NCBI GenBank assembly: GCA_025200525.1 | Contig: CM045770.1 | Coordinates: 121,373,429-121,437,428 of the forward strand | DNA length: 64,000 bases | Origin: Camellia lanceoleosa | Taxonomy: Eukaryota > Streptophyta > Magnoliopsida > Ericales > Theaceae | Reading direction: 5' to 3' | Shown here: piece by piece, positions 1 to 10,647 of the stretch | Position numbering within the stretch: position 1 is the stretch's first letter | Layout: each line of letters opens with the position of its first letter | Made by a program: the position numbers and the translations under genes | Notes under the pieces: generated by a model | What the model was told of the DNA's origin: nothing | Database searches by the model: none | The model's input: only the letters and a program-made list of their open reading frames with translations

Positions 1-713
1 ACGAGGACCCCAATCTCTTTCATCCTCCATCAAAAGGATAGGGCAATGATCAGAAAGCAATCTAGGAAGACCCCATAATTTGAAGTTGAAGTTTTGTACC
101 CATTCATGGTTAAGAAAAAATCTGTCTATTCTACTCCATTTCTCTCTAACTTGTGAGTTACACCAGGTAAATTTCCTCCTAAGCATAGGTAAATCAATCA
201 ACTCCATTTGTTCTACCATGGCATTAAGATCTCTCATGCCTCGGTCTCTTCTTGAGCACCCAATGCGTTCAGCAATATTCCTGATTTCATTAAAATCCCC
301 CCCATGCACCAGGGCCCCAAGAACATACTCTTCAATTGAGTAAAACAGACCCATAGTTCGTTCCTTTTAACCACTTCGGATGCGCCATAAACATTAACAA
401 TCACACAATGAAAAGAAGAGAAGAGTGTACCAGACAGAAGGATAAATTTACGGTGGCCGCAGCAAGCCTCTAGTTGAAACACCTCAGTACTCCATATACA
501 TAGTAGCCCTCCAGCTCTACCTTCGGCGTCCACTTCCATATACCCAAAATTATCATCATACCAAAGAGACTTTACGAAGTCAGGTGTAATTGAAGATTTC
601 TTTGTTTCTTGAATCATCACAAAACTGATTTTTCTTGTTGCCAAAATTTGTTTAATTTTCCTCCTTTTCCCTGGTCTGCCAAGACCTCTAACATTCCAAG
701 ATAGTAGCTTCAT
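1..713 (-). pseudogene. LINE A ORF2, apurinic-like endonuclease domain (partial)
   Basis: The reading starts at 713 with MKLLSWNVRGLG, the standard start of plant LINE ORF2 proteins and the first motif of the exonuclease/endonuclease/phosphatase fold. QETKK follows at about residues 35-39 and carries the catalytic glutamate region. This domain nicks target DNA to prime reverse transcription. The open frame fails at about 234. From there to position 1 the minus strand still encodes recognisable endonuclease sequence in other frames (WSRIDRF-like, then a segment around the DHCP motif), so the copy is frameshifted. The RT and zinc-binding parts are outside the window. LINE B carries the equivalent segment at 52766-51990. 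Confidence 0.85.
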
Positions 714-769
714 GAGAATAGCTTTTTCACTGAAGACCCCCTGAGCTTATAACTCAATGGATATCCCCA

Positions 770-2702
770 CCGCTTCACACCTCTTTCCCCTTATCTATGG
801 CTTCCATTTCTTCTAACTTACTAATCACCTCTTCCTCCTTGTCATCACAATCTAGCCCCAACACTTTACCAATTTGGATGGATGCTGCTACCTCTGATAA
901 CCTAACTCCTCCTCTACTAGATTTACTCGCCATTGAGAGGGAAATGGCAGCTACGGCAAACCTGAACATTGCCCCTTTCCTCAGATTGAGTGTTTGCTTC
1001 ATAAATTTCTTCCCCATTTCATGTTTTCCCTTTTTCCGTTGTTTGTGACAACCATTTTCCTCACCTCTAGCCTGCAAGCTCTTCTTACTGATAAGGATTG
1101 GGCCCAAACTGCTGTGTGCATTATTGGGCTGCCCCACTCCATTAACCATTGCACACGTAGGATGAGTGCTGGCCTCAGCTCTAAGACCTGTTAACGCATC
1201 CCCTTGGGCCAACCAATCCCCACTTGAGTCCTCTTGGGCCCTATTTAAGTCTACCTCCAAGATAATGCCTTGTTTCTGCCCAGCAGACCCACTTATACTT
1301 CTAATAAAACCAGGAGTGACTACTTCCTCATCAGCTCTTGCGCCCCCTCCTTTAACACTCCTTTGCCGAGCCTCTCTACAGAGCATTCCTCACGTACAGC
1401 TCCAGCCTCTGCCACACCCATCATCAGGTCTGTCTCCTCTACCACCGAAACCTCCCTGAAACTTGCTTCCCCCTCTATGGCAGTAGTGTGGTCATGATCC
1501 ATTACCTTATCCCCTGCAACTACCTCACCCCCTGTCTCCACCTCAGCACCGACCTGGATTTCCACCTCATCATCTTCTTCCCCTAGTCTGCTGCCTCTAT
1601 CTGCAATAGTCTCAACATCATCCTCGGAGCTGTAGCTGGTTTCATTATTCCTTAGAAAAGATTGACATATACATTTCTCTTTCACTATTGTTGGGACTAT
1701 GATTTGTTCCTCTGAGATCCTGATTGGATATATTACGCCCTTGCAATCTAGATTGAGAAGATGGTTAATGGAATCCATGCATGTTGTCTCGATCTTGACT
1801 TTCCCACAGTAGAGAGACTCCATATTCAAAGTGTCTGCATCCATTTCAAGCACCTCTTCCCACTCTCGACCGATTGCACAAAATGTACTGTTGTTCCACA
1901 AGACCAGGGGTACACCATAGCAGCTTAACCACACCTGCCTCACCTGGTCAAAAGCCATGCTTTCATCCCAGTCCTCAATCGAATCACACCAGTCTGTGAG
2001 CCATTCCTTCATTAGCTATAATTGCTCACGCATAGCACTCACTGATGGAAATGAAAGAAGTAGCTGTTTTCCACCACCTACTCTAACTTTGATATATCCA
2101 TAGCCTCTTCTTTGAAGCTTGTCCTGAAATTCTGCCACCGAGAGATGTGGTTTCAGTCTTACCACTGCACTTTCCTGCAGCCAGCCATTTGCCCCTTTCT
2201 GTACCTTAATGGTACGGACTGAATTGGGTTGAGGGCCCCTGTCTCTGACCACATCGGCATAGGACTTTCTCCCCTGAAACGAAGCCCTAACAGTGTGATG
2301 TCCCCCCTTTTCCTTCCACTGCTTTATTGGGTGTCGGATACTATGGTTCGTTGCGTTTCCCTTGCTGAACACAGCCATTTGAACCTTCAGTGCTTTGTCA
2401 TCACACCAAAGTCCATTAGCTTTTTGTAGAGCCATATCCGCTGCTACCGAGCAACCATACTTGATAAATCAGAATCTAGATCCTGTAGATCTTCTCCTCT
2501 TGTTCGGAATGTACGCATCCAACACCATACCAAAATTTGAGAATAGTTGAAAAAGCTCTTTCGCCCCCATCGATGTTGGTAAGTTGTCTACAAACACCGA
2601 GTAAATGGTGTTCCCCCTTAGAGGCCCCGCTGCTTGACCACCATGCTTTCGAACCACCGATTTCCAACCTCCAGTCCCATTCGTACTTGTTTGACCCCTC
2701 AT
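770..2702 (-). pseudogene. LINE A ORF1, RRM + DUF4283-like nucleic-acid-binding protein
   Basis: This is an RNA-binding ORF1 protein that would coat LINE RNA. It starts at 2702. Residues about 30-78 form an RRM, with the RNP2-like VFVDNLP and a YIPNKRRR stretch. The frame 2702-1320 is interrupted by only two stops, near 2466-2468 (TGA) and 2013-2015 (TAG). It then shifts frame near 1350-1386 and runs to about 775. The middle part has the GVPL.LW pattern seen in plant LINE DUF4283 proteins, and the tail is acidic and low in complexity. It ends just before the ORF2 start at 713. LINE B has a homologous protein. Which amino acids the two stops replaced is inference; CGA and CAG are the simplest precursors. 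Confidence 0.75.
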
Positions 2703-2710
2703 AGCATCAA

Positions 2711-3380
2711 TGCTCTCTTCCTCGAAGATTATGACAGATCACCGCTGCTGGATCATTATGTTACTCTTAATACCGAACATGCGTATTGTTGCAATGTCTT
2801 ATTCTTCAGGAGGCTGAACGGGGAGTCTGGAAGAGGATACTTTGTTTGTCAAGGCATTATTTCGGCTCTAGAGTGACATCATTTATTGATAATGGTTGGA
2901 TGTGAATGAGGGGATATGTTTCTTCATAGTATGGAATGAACTTTGGGGAGAGAGTCCTTTTGAAAGTTCCAAAGATTCAACTTCTAGCGAGAACAAAGAA
3001 GACACCACTTGATCTAGGGCATAATGTCTTACCGGCGCTCCAGATCTCTTGTTGCCTGGTCAGCGCTTTAGATCTCTTGCTTCTGGGTCAACGCCTCGTC
3101 TTGCTACTTCTATTTAGGCATGCATAGAGATTTGGGAGTCGTTTGTTATGATGAGTTGGGACCTCTAACAAGTGGCTGGTAGTCTTTTACTATTTGATGT
3201 TGGACCTTTGAGGGTCCTATGTGCGACTTCGGACGCCCTTATCATGCACCAGAGTCGCGCCGGCCACGGTTGCTATGGTCAAGACCATTGTTGGTCATTT
3301 TCTATTGTGACAGTTCAGGAGAAAGGTTCTTCATTCTTTGTCAGGATGGTTCCCTACCAAACTTTATGCGTTCTACTAGC
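2711..3380. other. intergenic stretch, no gene recognised
   Basis: I see no credible coding sequence here. Position 2703 onward is probably the LINE A 5' leader and its junction with the degenerate gypsy leader that follows. Short open frames on the plus strand have no recognisable protein features. Confidence 0.4.
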
Positions 3381-3845
3381 TTATCCATGAACTTTTTTAG
3401 CTGGGATCAGAGTTCTAAGATCTCCATTCCTATTGAATCGATAATGTTGTCCTTGTAGTTTCTCTCTAGATGGAAGTAGTGGGATGACTAGTTGGTAATG
3501 ACAGGGCAGAGCTTTGCTATATCTGGAGTTCGTTCTTCCACGTTGGTTTGGTCCTCCGACAGTCTCGGAAGTGCTGGACCATTTTCCTTTGTCTTCTCTA
3601 TTATCAGAGTCCTTCTTTCCAATCCTGACAGAGGTATCTTCCCCGTTCCCATTGCCAGAGTTTGTCACAAAGCAGTATGGTATTTCTTATAAATGGCCCC
3701 AATTGTGTAGAGGTGATTTCCACATTATTGAAAAGATGGAGTTCGTGGTTGAACTAGACTATTTGAGAAACAAGATCTAGAAGATAGAGATTTGGTGAGG
3801 GTTGCTCAAAAAACCCCTCTAATGCTAAAGTGAAGGACTTAGAAA
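3381..3845 (-). pseudogene. gypsy gag N-terminal remnant
   Basis: Read on the minus strand (in two frames) this encodes a Ser/Gly-rich leader and then a segment of the form YKDNIIDSIGMEILEL followed by SQLKKF. It closely parallels the start of the gag protein of the 37-48 kb gypsy element (YRDRIIDSMGMEIQEL, minus strand near 47130). I therefore read it as the degraded gag leader of a related Tat-type element lying in the minus orientation. No pol is present nearby. The sequence between 4883 and 5480 could be its decayed LTR, but I could not match it to another copy. Confidence 0.5.
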
Positions 3846-3863
3846 GAATGAAGAGAAGGTAAT

Positions 3864-3865
<2 letters not shown>

Positions 3866-3921
<56 letters not shown>
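3866..3921. repeat. (GA)n microsatellite
   Basis: About 28 uninterrupted GA dinucleotides followed by GGGGAAGAGAG. The adjacent TIR element inserted at the edge of this tract, so GA-rich sequence reappears on its other side at 4883-4892. Confidence 0.95.
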
Positions 3922-3924
<3 letters not shown>

Positions 3925-3931
3925 AAGAGAG

Positions 3932-4882
3932 CATAGTTCTAAATCGCGATATGTATCCGACGAATTCAGATTGTCATCGCGACCGTGAAATTTTAAAAAT
4001 CATTAGCAATCCCTCTAAAACTAAATTTTATGCATTTTTTGACTCTTTTAATTTTAATTTGTTACATTTTAATCAAAATTTCGTTATATAGGAATATTTT
4101 TGACTCATTTTAAACTAAATGATATGTATTTATTTTTGGCATATGTTAAACTTTTAATAAAAATATTGATTTGAATATTTTTTTTTCTTGTACTGAGAAA
4201 AAAATAAATACATATATATATATATATTAATATAAATAGAGGTATATGTGTATAAACAAATAAATAAATAAATAAATAAAAACCTTAAACATTTGAATCT
4301 ATAAATCCACCATAAACCCATGCACTTCCATGTACCCAAGTATCTCTCTCTCTTCTTACCCATCTACAAATCCACCAAACCCAGGCACCTATTCAGCCTT
4401 AGGTAGACGAAAAAAAAAAAAGAAAAAGAAATTAGAAACAGAGCATAATAGCTCTCAAAACTCCTTCTTCCTTGAGAACACTCAAAACTTCAGAAACAGA
4501 GCACAACTCCTTCTTCCTTGAGAACACTCAAAACTTCATGCAACTTCAAGTTATTTTTCAACCCAGCAATCAAATTCACCTCCAAAATAGGATCCATGTC
4601 TCGTATCGTCAAAACCGGTAATCTCTCATCTTGAGAACCAACCTTATTATCGCCTTCCAGCTCCACTCAGCACATCAAGAAGAAAACAGAGACTCAGAAA
4701 CAGAGACCAGACGGATCAGACGTCTGCGTGTCGCCCATATATCGGATTCACGCCGCCACGCATCAGACTCGGACGCCTTACGGAATTCCATTCTCACCCA
4801 GATATCCGTGAGTATCCTAATCGGAGGTATGATTTTCAAGAGAATCGGCAGACGCATGCATCGGCCGATATTTAGAACTATG
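3932..4882. mobile_element. non-autonomous TIR DNA element, Mutator-like by TSD length
   Basis: The ends are inverted copies: CATAGTTCTAAAT at 3932-3944 and its complement at 4870-4882, followed inward by CG-rich sequence in both arms. The flanks 3923-3931 (GGAAGAGAG) and 4883-4891 (GGAGAGAGA) are a possible 9-bp duplication, but they lie in GA-rich sequence, so this is weak. The interior is AT-rich with (TA)n at 4212-4229 and (AAAT)n at 4257-4281, and encodes no transposase. A directly repeated segment built around CTCCTTCTTCCTTGAGAACA lies at 4435-4537. Assignment to Mutator rather than hAT is inference. Confidence 0.55.
4435..4537. repeat. two-copy direct repeat
   Basis: A segment starting AAACAGAGCA and ending CTCAAAACTTCA is present twice in tandem (about 4435-4492 and 4493-4537). 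The first copy has a short extra insert. It lies inside the TIR element 3932-4882. Confidence 0.8.
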
Positions 4883-5505
4883 GGAGAGAGAGTATTTGTG
4901 TATCGATTTAAGGATTAAGGACTAGGTTCTCCTTCAAGAAGGAAGGGTGTACCTTATCTAGGCTGTTATACCTTGTTCTCCAAAAGCGGTGTATTCTCAT
5001 TTGTCTCTTCTGCGAACGCATCTATTAGAGGGGAAGGACAACGAGTCCTCTTTGTTTGTAGGTGCTAAAGCCTGTAGGGTGTGCACCATGTCCCCTTGTG
5101 CGATTGTATAATCCTCTCCAATCCATATCGATAAGGATAGATGACCAAGCTAACGTGTCTTTCTCTCTAGAGAGGCAAAGTATTTTTTGCTCGACAAGGA
5201 CCGTGCTAGTATTCGACCTTATCCAAGCTTGGTTACTAAGCTCAATTGGCTCTTGACATTCTAATGTGCTTGGCATGTACCACCCAACTTGGCCCACCTT
5301 GAGGTGGTCCATTGAGTTCAGTTGGACTCTTTGTTCAACCCATTTTGGGGTGGCCGATTAGGTTTGGTCCTACCTTCTACCCACTTCGGAATGGTCTATT
5401 GGGTTTGGGACAAATGAATAGCTCGATTCGGCTCAAGCCTTGTTCCAGCTGATTTGACTCTCTTCGCAACCCTTTGAGTAAGTTACGCAAAAGTTACAAA
5501 AAAAA
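4883..5505. other. possible decayed LTR, no gene
   Basis: No coding sequence. The composition (CTCGGCTC-like and GGTGGTCCATT repeats, CCCACTTCGGAATGG) resembles gypsy LTRs of this window, and the stretch is adjacent to a gag remnant. I could not identify LTR ends or a second copy. Confidence 0.3.
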
Positions 5506-5850
5506 TCTCACGGTTTGACCCTTGTAATAAAATAAACTCTAAATTTTTTATTTTGTCAATTTAAATCTTGAAATTTTGATTTTTTTTCCATATAAACCAT
5601 TTGTCTATTTCGTTAAGTAAAATCGATAGAAGTATTTTAATCATTAAACTTAACCAAAAAAAAATGTTTTAGATATTTTGTTACACTTACATTAAATTTA
5701 ATAGCTAAAATACTTTTTTCTGGTCGGTTTTATTTAACAAAAATAAGTTGATGGTTGAAATTAAAAAAAGAAAAAGAAAAAAAGATTATGGTTTAAATTA
5801 ACAAAATAAAAAACTTGATGTCTATTCTATTACAAGGGTCAAACTCTGAG
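5506..5850. mobile_element. long-hairpin MITE
   Basis: The two halves are imperfect inverted copies over almost the full length (arms of roughly 170 bp). The left end runs CTCACGGTTTGACCCTTGTA and the right end is the complement of CTCAGAGTTTGACCCTTGTA. It has no coding capacity and is AT-rich. Such near-perfect hairpins are typical MITEs and could be transcribed into fold-back RNA that feeds small-RNA pathways. The superfamily is not clear and I see no convincing TSD. Confidence 0.75.
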
Positions 5851-6299
5851 CCCTAATTTGTTAATCACTTTATGTGTCAACATTGTATTAGTTTAATGAG
5901 TTTCACAGCTCATAGTTGTTACTGATACAATGTTAACATATAAGATGATAAATAAAACATAATAGGAAAATGTAGTAATTAAATTTTTATTTTATTTTAT
6001 TTTGATAATTGAGTGTTTAGGCCAATTTACGCATAACTAATTCTAAAATTCTAAAATCAACGACTACACAAATTTTCTTTCACCTCTTAAAGTGACTCAA
6101 ACTCACGGACTACTATAAACAAATTTATATATACATATTCTTTTTCATTTTTGTTTATTGTGTCCAACATATATAACTGTCTAGATAATGATTCAATATA
6201 ATCTATAAGTCTATGTATTTTATTCATGTTTATAATTTTTTGACTAATCAAAAAATTATTTTATAATTTATAGCACAAATTAATCATAGAGGAACCAAG
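5851..6299. other. AT-rich stretch, nothing recognised
   Basis: Very AT-rich sequence with no open frame of note, no repeat structure and no RNA gene that I can identify. Confidence 0.5.
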
Positions 6300-6875
6300 T
6301 TAGTGGCGGAATCAAAAATTTAACGTAGAGAGGCACATATTAATCACAACATTAAAATTTTTTTTTCTCTCTATAACAAGCAATACGAGATATTATTAAG
6401 TTTATACATTTTTTATTTAATTTTTTTTTTTCAATTGGTGAGATATAACATTACAATTGTCGTTAGGTTTACATCAACGTAACTTATAAATTCATAATTA
6501 ATAACTAAATTCTATTAACCCAACAAGAGGGACAAACAAACAACTAAATTCACAATTAAAAAGTTCAACACTATCAACTCAACTAATGAAAAGAAATAAC
6601 CAACTAAACAAATTTCATAATGAGAAATAAATTATCAATTGGTTCGATTCTTTTCTTAACTTGTCAGTTAAGAGTGTACAAAAATGAAGAAAAGAATAGA
6701 ACATTTTTTAAATTTTAAAAATATAAATAATTTTATATGATTTAAAGAAGGGTACTATTACAATTTTATTAGAGAGAAACAATGTATAATCTTTATATAT
6801 AAGAGTGGTAGTCTAATTATCAAAGTTTTAGGGGGGCATGTGACCCCTTGATTGTTAGTTGGCTCCGTCATTGAC
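6300..6875. mobile_element. non-autonomous element with GGCGGA-type inverted ends
   Basis: The left end TTAGTGGCGGAATCAA (from 6300) and the right end TTGGCTCCGTCATTGA (to about 6875) are inverted relatives. Both derive from the AGTGGCGGAGCCAA terminus seen on many plant elements. Just inside the right end is GGGGGGCATGTGACCCC. The interior is AT-rich and non-coding. The family and TSD are undetermined. Confidence 0.5.
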
Positions 6876-7345
6876 TCAATGAGAAAAAGGTCTATTATCG
6901 GATTAACTTAATATTTTTCGTGAATGATAAAATAAAAGGGAATGACTTATCTCTAGTTGAAATTTCAACTGGACCCGTACAGTTGAGATTTTTGAGCGGA
7001 AAGAATCATTAAATAGAAGACTCTTCCTGGTCAAAGACCTCAACTGTCTAGTCTAGTTTAACTTTTAATTGGCGACAAGTCAAATCCAATATAAAAATGC
7101 TATGATTACGAGATTAACTGAATTTTTTTTCATAAATAACATACACAGAAGACCCTACAAAATCAAAGGTTTAGATCATAGAAACCGGACCCGTGGTAAG
7201 CCCCATAGGCTACTCAAGTTCTGTCAAGTTCAATTTTAAACTTGAGAGAAACTCAATCATTTTCAAAATTATAGTGGGACATTTATATTTTAAGCAAATT
7301 TTGAGAGATGTATTTATAATTTATCTTAAGGTTTTAAAAAGTGAT

Positions 7346-7500
7346 TGTAACCATTACATAACGGTTGTGGTGGTTCCTATCACCCGTTACTGTCGCTATA
7401 GCACTGCTACGGAAATTCACATGTGTAATAGCCGTTACGGTATTATGTAATGACCGTAGCGGCACTGTAACAACCATAACGGTTCGTTACACACCGTTAC
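7346..7500. repeat. cluster of GTTAC/GTAAC inverted motifs
   Basis: Within 155 bp the motif CCGTTAC or its complement GTAACGG recurs about ten times in both orientations, alternating with near-palindromes such as CGTTACGG. It ends about 50 bp before the ankyrin exon, so in the intron model it would be upstream intronic sequence. It could be a small fold-back element or a decayed terminus. No function is assigned. Confidence 0.5.
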
Positions 7501-7549
7501 ATATTTTACAATATTCTGAATAGTTTTTTGTTGATATTTTGTGAACTAG

Positions 7550-7738
7550 ATCTTGCTATGAATATCTTGGATACTTTCCCGGATCTTGCTTGGAAACGTG
7601 ACGAAAATGGGAAGACAGCATTGAATCTATTGGCCACAAAACCATCGTCCTTTAGAAGTGGCTCCTCATTTTCACCAAGAAATCTTGGCAGATGGTCTTG
7701 TATTCCCCTCCAGATGCTTGCTATTCTAATATATATGT
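7550..7738 (+). pseudogene. ankyrin/PGG (ACD6/ITN1-type) gene, upstream exon
   Basis: The translation contains LDLAMNILDTFPDLAWKRDE followed by NGKTALNLLATKPSSF. This matches the junction in plant ankyrin-PGG proteins where the last N-terminal ankyrin repeat (...DENGxTALHxLARKPSAF) ends and the linker exon begins. A splice-acceptor-like ACTAG precedes it at 7545-7549. A consensus donor GTAAGT starts at 7739. The next part of this protein family (linker, C-terminal ankyrin repeat, PGG domain) appears in the same orientation and correct order at 33175-35744, so I treat this as an exon of the same gene. Earlier ankyrin exons are not visible upstream. Family members are plasma-membrane proteins implicated in salicylic-acid immunity (ACD6) or salt response (ITN1). 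This copy is broken downstream. Confidence 0.65.
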
Positions 7739-7905
7739 GTAAGTCTTTACATTGTTTTCTTATCCATGCAATGCAATGCATTTATTTAATTAATTTATTT
7801 TTTGCTATTCTAGTAGTAGTTTTTCCAGTTCAATTTACCCCTTGCTCAATTTCAATTATAACAATTTTATATATTAATTTTGCAATTTGTTTTCTAATCC
7901 AGTGA

Positions 7906-8649
7906 TTCTTATTAGTCCATTCGAAAGGGTTCATCATCATGTTATTTTTTTTTTTTAATTTTTTTTTTTAATTTTTACAACAAATAACTATGTGCTTCTT
8001 GCCAAAGCTTATTGTGCATACAAAAATGAACAAAAACAAATTACATTCATGATTTAGTTTGCCTTTTATGTCAATTTGATCTTTATAATTTTATTTGTAA
8101 CAAATTTGACCATTAATTTTGTAATTTTGGATTGATTGGTCCAAATTTGAAATGGTAGTGTGAATTTTCAAAAATATTTTTTTATTGTTTATTTAAAAAA
8201 AATTATCGCCAGCAATTCAGCACATAATTGGAATAGTGGAGGCACCCATTATATTTACGTTGTGTTCGGTTTGGGGATTCGAGAAGGGATTTAGAAAGGA
8301 AATGAGAAAAGGTGTGTGAAACTAGGTAAAATATATGTATATTTTATTTACATTTCACATATATATTTTGCTTTCTTTTTTTTATTTTCAAATCACTCCT
8401 TAAATTTTCAGACTAAACCCAGAGAAACCTACTGAAAGAACACGAAATTTTCTAGAATGGTGCATTGTGTGGTTGAGATTTAATGACAAATCACATCAAT
8501 TTTTTAGCATTAACTCTCAACTATATAATACATCACTTTAAAAAATTTTAGAAAAAAAATACTCTAAAGAATCCTGGGTGGAGATGGGATATATTGGTGG
8601 AGGAGACTTGTGGAACTATTTATGATAGTCCAAGACACACTAAAAGAGA
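7906..8649. other. AT-rich intronic sequence, no gene
   Basis: No credible coding frame. A poly-T/A-rich segment lies at 7945-7980. Around 8258-8440 a GTGTTCGGTTTGGGGATT-type stretch faces a TTTTCAAATCACTCC-type stretch. This looks like a fragment of a common plant MITE, but I cannot define its ends. Confidence 0.4.
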
Positions 8650-8775
8650 TTTTTTTTTTTTTTTCTTAGGTACATCACTCAAAGAGATTTATAAGCTACT
8701 ACAAACTCAGCTTTATATTACTTATACAATATTTTTCTAAAAAAAAAACAGAAAACAAACACAATGAAAAAAAAA

Positions 8776-8817
<42 letters not shown>

Positions 8818-9555
8818 CAGCTCCCAGAGTATCAACACCATTGTGAAGGAGCAGTCGCCAAATACAATCAAAGAAGCTACAATTTCACCCACACTCCCAT
8901 AGATTTTGTAACCTTGCTGCCAACCAAACTTCTGCCAGAAATTCGCATTTGAACAAACAATCTCGAATAGTCTCCAAACCATCATCACACAGATGAAAAT
9001 CACCCGTTAACTGGGACTTTCTTTTTGAGTATATTAGCCTTCACTGGTAGGACATCCAATCATGCTTTACACCCACAAACTCTGATTTTTTACAGAACTT
9101 TCAGCTTCCAAATAGCTTTCCACAAACCACACGATCCGAAATTAGCATTAGAAACGCCCACATCCACATTTGTTGACACGAGGCTCAGATCATACGCAGA
9201 CTTTACCGAGAACACCCTATGCTTTGAATAATGCCACACCAGCCTATCTGGGGGCAATTGAGAACACAGTGGAATGCTTGTGATCAATTGGGCATCATCC
9301 TCAAAAAAGTTCGCCGAGACAATCTTCTGATTCCATCACCTTCTATCCTCATCAATAATATCACTCACTATATTATCAAGAGGTAAAACAGTCGCAGGAG
9401 GAAAGAGCCTAAATGATGAAAAGCGGGCAGCCACCTCACTCTCCAAACATGCACACTATGCCCATTACCAACCCACCACCTCAAACCATTCTAAAGCAGT
9501 GATCGTCAACTCTAGATACTATGCCAAGTAAACGACGGATGGTGACCCATCGGAG
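8650..9555 (-). pseudogene. LINE C ORF2, C-terminal zf-RVT part
   Basis: The translation around 9287-9090 reads RLVWHYSKHRVFSVKSAYDL then LWKAIWKLKVL, the zf-RVT zinc-binding region of plant LINE polymerases. Further down the strand are CHLCDDGLETIRDCLF-like Cys/His sequences. Upstream (9555-9480) HHPSFTWHSI and VGNGHSVHVW-type segments appear in shifting frames. A (CT)n microsatellite at 8779-8811 and a poly-T at 8650-8664 mark the 3' untranslated tail. There are multiple frameshifts. Confidence 0.75.
8779..8811. repeat. (CT)n microsatellite
   Basis: About 16 CT dinucleotides followed by TGTGTG, in the 3' tail of LINE C. Confidence 0.95.
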
Positions 9556-9978
9556 TGTTGGAAATCAAACTCAATTTGAGTTTAAAAATGGTGATTTCCA
9601 AAAAAGAGATGATGTTGCTGGAGAGGTCCAGAATGAAGAAGATAAGCCAAAATGAAGAAGAAGAGCCAGAGGAAGAGCTAGAAGAACGGAGAAGGTGAAG
9701 CCTCTATTGTTGACTGCTGAAGTTTCTAGAGAGACACAGTTTGTACACGGTTTGGGAAATCTACAAATAGATGTGTTGTGTGATTGTATGAGATAGAGTG
9801 AGGGAACAACTTCTCCAGGAGTGGCAGATTTCTAGAGAGTAGAGAGTTTCAGAGTTAACAGAGAGCTGCTCTGTTTTGTATAATTTGTTTGAGTTTGAAT
9901 AAAAAGAGTGTTTATTCAATTTATTCGTCTCTTTGTATATCTACACAACTACTGTACACTTCTCTTCCATTTTCAACA
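9556..9978 (+). repeat. 5' LTR of gag-only copia-type element
   Basis: 423 bp, from TGTTGG to CAACA, followed after one base by the Met-tRNA primer site. It closely matches the 3' LTR with scattered differences. Confidence 0.9.
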
Positions 9979-10307
9979 GTGGTATCAAAGCTAGAAGAGC
10001 CAATTTGGGCCAAAAAATCAAAAAATAGGGACGAACAGAGTGTTTTCAAAATTTGCCCAAATTTCAAAGTGGTCAAAATCCAAGTTGAAGCTTGGGACAA
10101 GATGAGCACAGAGGAAAAAGCACCGTCGAAAATCGACCCGGGAGGAGCCTGCACGCTTGCCATGCACCGGTTGACACTATTTCCAAACACTTTACATGCC
10201 ACACGCACTTAACGCGCAAACCAAAGGAAGAAGACAAGTGGAGGTATACAAAGTAAAAGTAATGTTAAAAGGTATAACTTGAGAAATACATAGCAAAGCT
10301 TCGGTTG

Positions 10308-10361
10308 TGGCAAAGTGGTTCAATGTTTTTTCTCAAATAATAGTGCAAGGGGTTGAATCCT
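10308..10361 (+). promoter_or_regulatory. tRNA-like A/B box pair, possible SINE head
   Basis: TGGCAAAGTGG (10308-10318) fits the RNA polymerase III A-box. GGTTGAATCCT (10351-10361) fits the B-box GGTTCRANYCY with one mismatch. The 43-bp spacing is as in tRNA-derived SINEs. It is followed by T-rich sequence and lies in the leader of the gag-only element. No clear 3' tail or TSD is seen, so this is only a candidate. Confidence 0.3.
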
Positions 10362-10647
10362 CCAACCCACAAGTTCAATTTTTTTTTGACAAACCATTGA
10401 AGCTAAATCAAAGTCGAGCCGAGCCGCGCCGCGTCTAGCCTTAGAGAGGAACCCCGTTGCCAAGCTGCGAGCCGCTGACGTCACCTAACATCACCTATAC
10501 GGAAATTCGGAGGGAATTATTCATTGTGACACGGTTGAGGTGCAACTGGTGATCTGAAACATCCAATCTATTTTGGCTAAATCTAAGTCCTCTGAAGTCC
10601 TATCACAACAATCCAATAGTCATTTATTTAGAGCATTTTGGACATAT

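Larger units (their letters stand above)
1..2710 (-). mobile_element. LINE A, plant L1-type non-LTR retrotransposon (5' part, cut by window edge)
   Basis: Reading down the minus strand from about 2710 there is an ORF1 (RRM, then DUF4283-like region) followed by the start of ORF2 (endonuclease), the usual order of plant L1 LINEs. The reverse transcriptase part lies beyond position 1. ORF1 with an N-terminal RRM is the arrangement known from the BNR-type L1 subclade. The same architecture recurs in LINE B at 48.8-55.2 kb, and the two are clearly related. No target-site duplication can be checked because the 3' end is outside the window. The copy is dead: ORF1 has two in-frame stops and a frameshift and ORF2 is frameshifted. 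Confidence 0.85.

Noticed and set aside
4631..4918. Arg-rich open frames on both strands
   Set aside because: Inside a non-autonomous TIR element, with no recognisable protein feature.
7738..7905. Extension of the ankyrin exon as an open frame past 7740
   Set aside because: The reading becomes hydrophobic AT-rich sequence after a consensus splice donor; I end the exon at 7738.
8764..8952. Frame beginning with a Ser/Leu repeat
   Set aside because: It translates the (CT)n microsatellite in the LINE C tail.
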